A DNA stretch of 64,000 bases from Flavobacteriales bacterium (lineage in GTDB: Bacteria; Bacteroidota; Bacteroidia; Flavobacteriales_F; PHOS-HE28): assembly GCA_016715895.1 (NCBI GenBank), contig JADJXH010000003.1, positions 1,474,501 through 1,538,500 of the forward strand, in the 5' to 3' direction. Made by a program: the position numbers and the translations under genes. Within the stretch, counting starts at the first letter, position 1. Each line of letters starts with the position of its first letter. Positions 63,641-64,000 of this stretch are shown here, piece after piece. Below the pieces are notes generated by a model that was not told the DNA's origin, did not search any database, and saw only the letters and a program-made list of their open reading frames with translations.

Positions 63641-64000
63641 CTACCCCTTCACCAGCACCTCCCCTCCGCCGGTCTCCCGCTGGATCTTCTCCACCAGGTA
63701 GCGCTTGCCCACCAGCTCCGCGCAGGTGACCACGCTGCTCACGGTGACCCCCAGGATGCCGTGCAGGTTGATGTTCTGCCCGGTGAGGAAGAGGTTGGGC
63801 ACCTTGGTGCGGGGCGAGAGGTAGGTGCGCATCGGTGCGCTGGCCTCCTTTTGGATGCCGTAGGTGGTGCCGTCCGGGCAGCCGATGTAGTCGCGGAAGG
63901 TGAGCGGCGTGGTGGTCCAGCGACCGGTGATGGCATCGCGCAACGCGGGGTACCGCCGATGCACCTGCTCCAGCACCTCCTCCGCCTTCCGCTGCTTGAA
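63641..64000 (-). CDS. NAD(P)/FAD-dependent oxidoreductase, C-terminal part (5' end outside window)
   Basis: About 119 residues of the end of a phytoene-desaturase/retinol-13,14-reductase-like flavoprotein. The open frame continues past the window edge. RYLVEK and the typical closing FAD-site pattern are present: TPLTFRDYIGCPDGTTYGIQKEA, then LSPRTKVPNLFLTGQNINLHGILGVTVSSVVTCAELVG. In such enzymes the NLFLTGQ segment with the following G-x-x-G contacts the FAD. Members of this family occur in flexirubin/aryl-polyene and carotenoid loci. It converges towards the methyltransferase operon but is separated from it by the insertion sequence. Confidence 0.85.
   Translation of the reverse strand, partial: FKQRKAEEVLEQVHRRYPALRDAITGRWTTTPLTFRDYIGCPDGTTYGIQKEASAPMRTYLSPRTKVPNLFLTGQNINLHGILGVTVSSVVTCAELVGKRYLVEKIQRETGGGEVLVKG

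Noticed and set aside
1..64000. tRNA or rRNA genes
   Set aside because: No cloverleaf-compatible segment with a T-loop motif or rRNA-like conserved stretch was seen by reading. A tRNA search program was not available to confirm this.

Overview
The window is high-G+C DNA from a member of the Bacteroidota, most likely a high-G+C relative of the Flavobacteriales. The basis is gene content and signals, not a database search. Secreted proteins end in type IX secretion (T9SS) sorting domains or a gliding-motility-associated C-terminal domain. Promoters match the Bacteroidota -7 element TAnnTTTG. There is an S46 dipeptidyl-peptidase, a UMF1-type transporter, an amn-holA pair beside an HsdR N-terminal-like gene, and a TonB-dependent receptor with a carboxypeptidase-like N-domain. 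Shine-Dalgarno sequences are rarely evident. At least eight start codons lie exactly 4 nt after a -7-like box, which predicts leaderless mRNAs.

Layout. 1-9.5 kb: end of a MazF/PemK toxin gene, a Crp/Fnr regulator, an AspA/AstE-like deacylase, a secreted subtilisin, an HsdR-N-like protein, amn, holA and a TonB-dependent receptor. 9.7-16.6 kb: pyrG, yidC, a DUF6438 lipoprotein and an S46 peptidase. 17-20.6 kb: two T9SS-cargo genes, one a long tail-fibre/S74-type protein interrupted by a single in-frame TAA. 20.7-27.2 kb: a DUF2157/GDYXXLXY pair, a LytTR response regulator behind five 90-bp tandem repeats, a hybrid histidine kinase and an EI24-family membrane protein. 27.3-36.4 kb: purB, a SanA-like protein, DinB, lhgO, a UMF1 transporter, and a rearranged block in which a T9SS gene sits between two diverged copies of the transporter's 5' end. 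36.4-45.1 kb: an outer-membrane-type protein, a TPR LytS-type kinase, acnA, an enolase-superfamily epimerase and a bestrophin. 45.2-49.1 kb: rpsF-rpsR-rplI, dnaX with an A10/A-AAA-AAG slippery site followed at once by a -1-frame stop, and a VapBC-type pair. 49.3-57 kb: icd, an inserted secreted-protein gene flanked by two copies of the icd 3' end, a 985-residue gliding-type surface protein, a MATE exporter and an outer-membrane protein. 57-64 kb: a C45-family acyltransferase/hydrolase, a phenylacetate-CoA-ligase-like enzyme, a small secreted protein and a methyltransferase, then an IS256-family element with a frameshifted transposase, then the C-terminus of an FAD-dependent desaturase/isomerase-like protein. 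This last set resembles part of a flexirubin/aryl-polyene pigment locus.

Housekeeping functions dominate: nucleotide synthesis (pyrG, purB, amn), replication (holA, dnaX), translation, membrane insertion and TCA-cycle enzymes (acnA, icd). Between them are envelope and secretion genes typical of the phylum. Intergenic spaces carry an unusual density of degenerate short-word repeats: 7-bp phased arrays, an 8-bp word array, a 90-bp unit, a roughly 50-bp REP-like unit and a perfect 28-bp inverted repeat. The two cassette-like insertions flanked by diverged copies of a neighbouring gene's end, and the dnaX recoding site, are the most notable findings. No tRNA, rRNA or CRISPR array was recognised.
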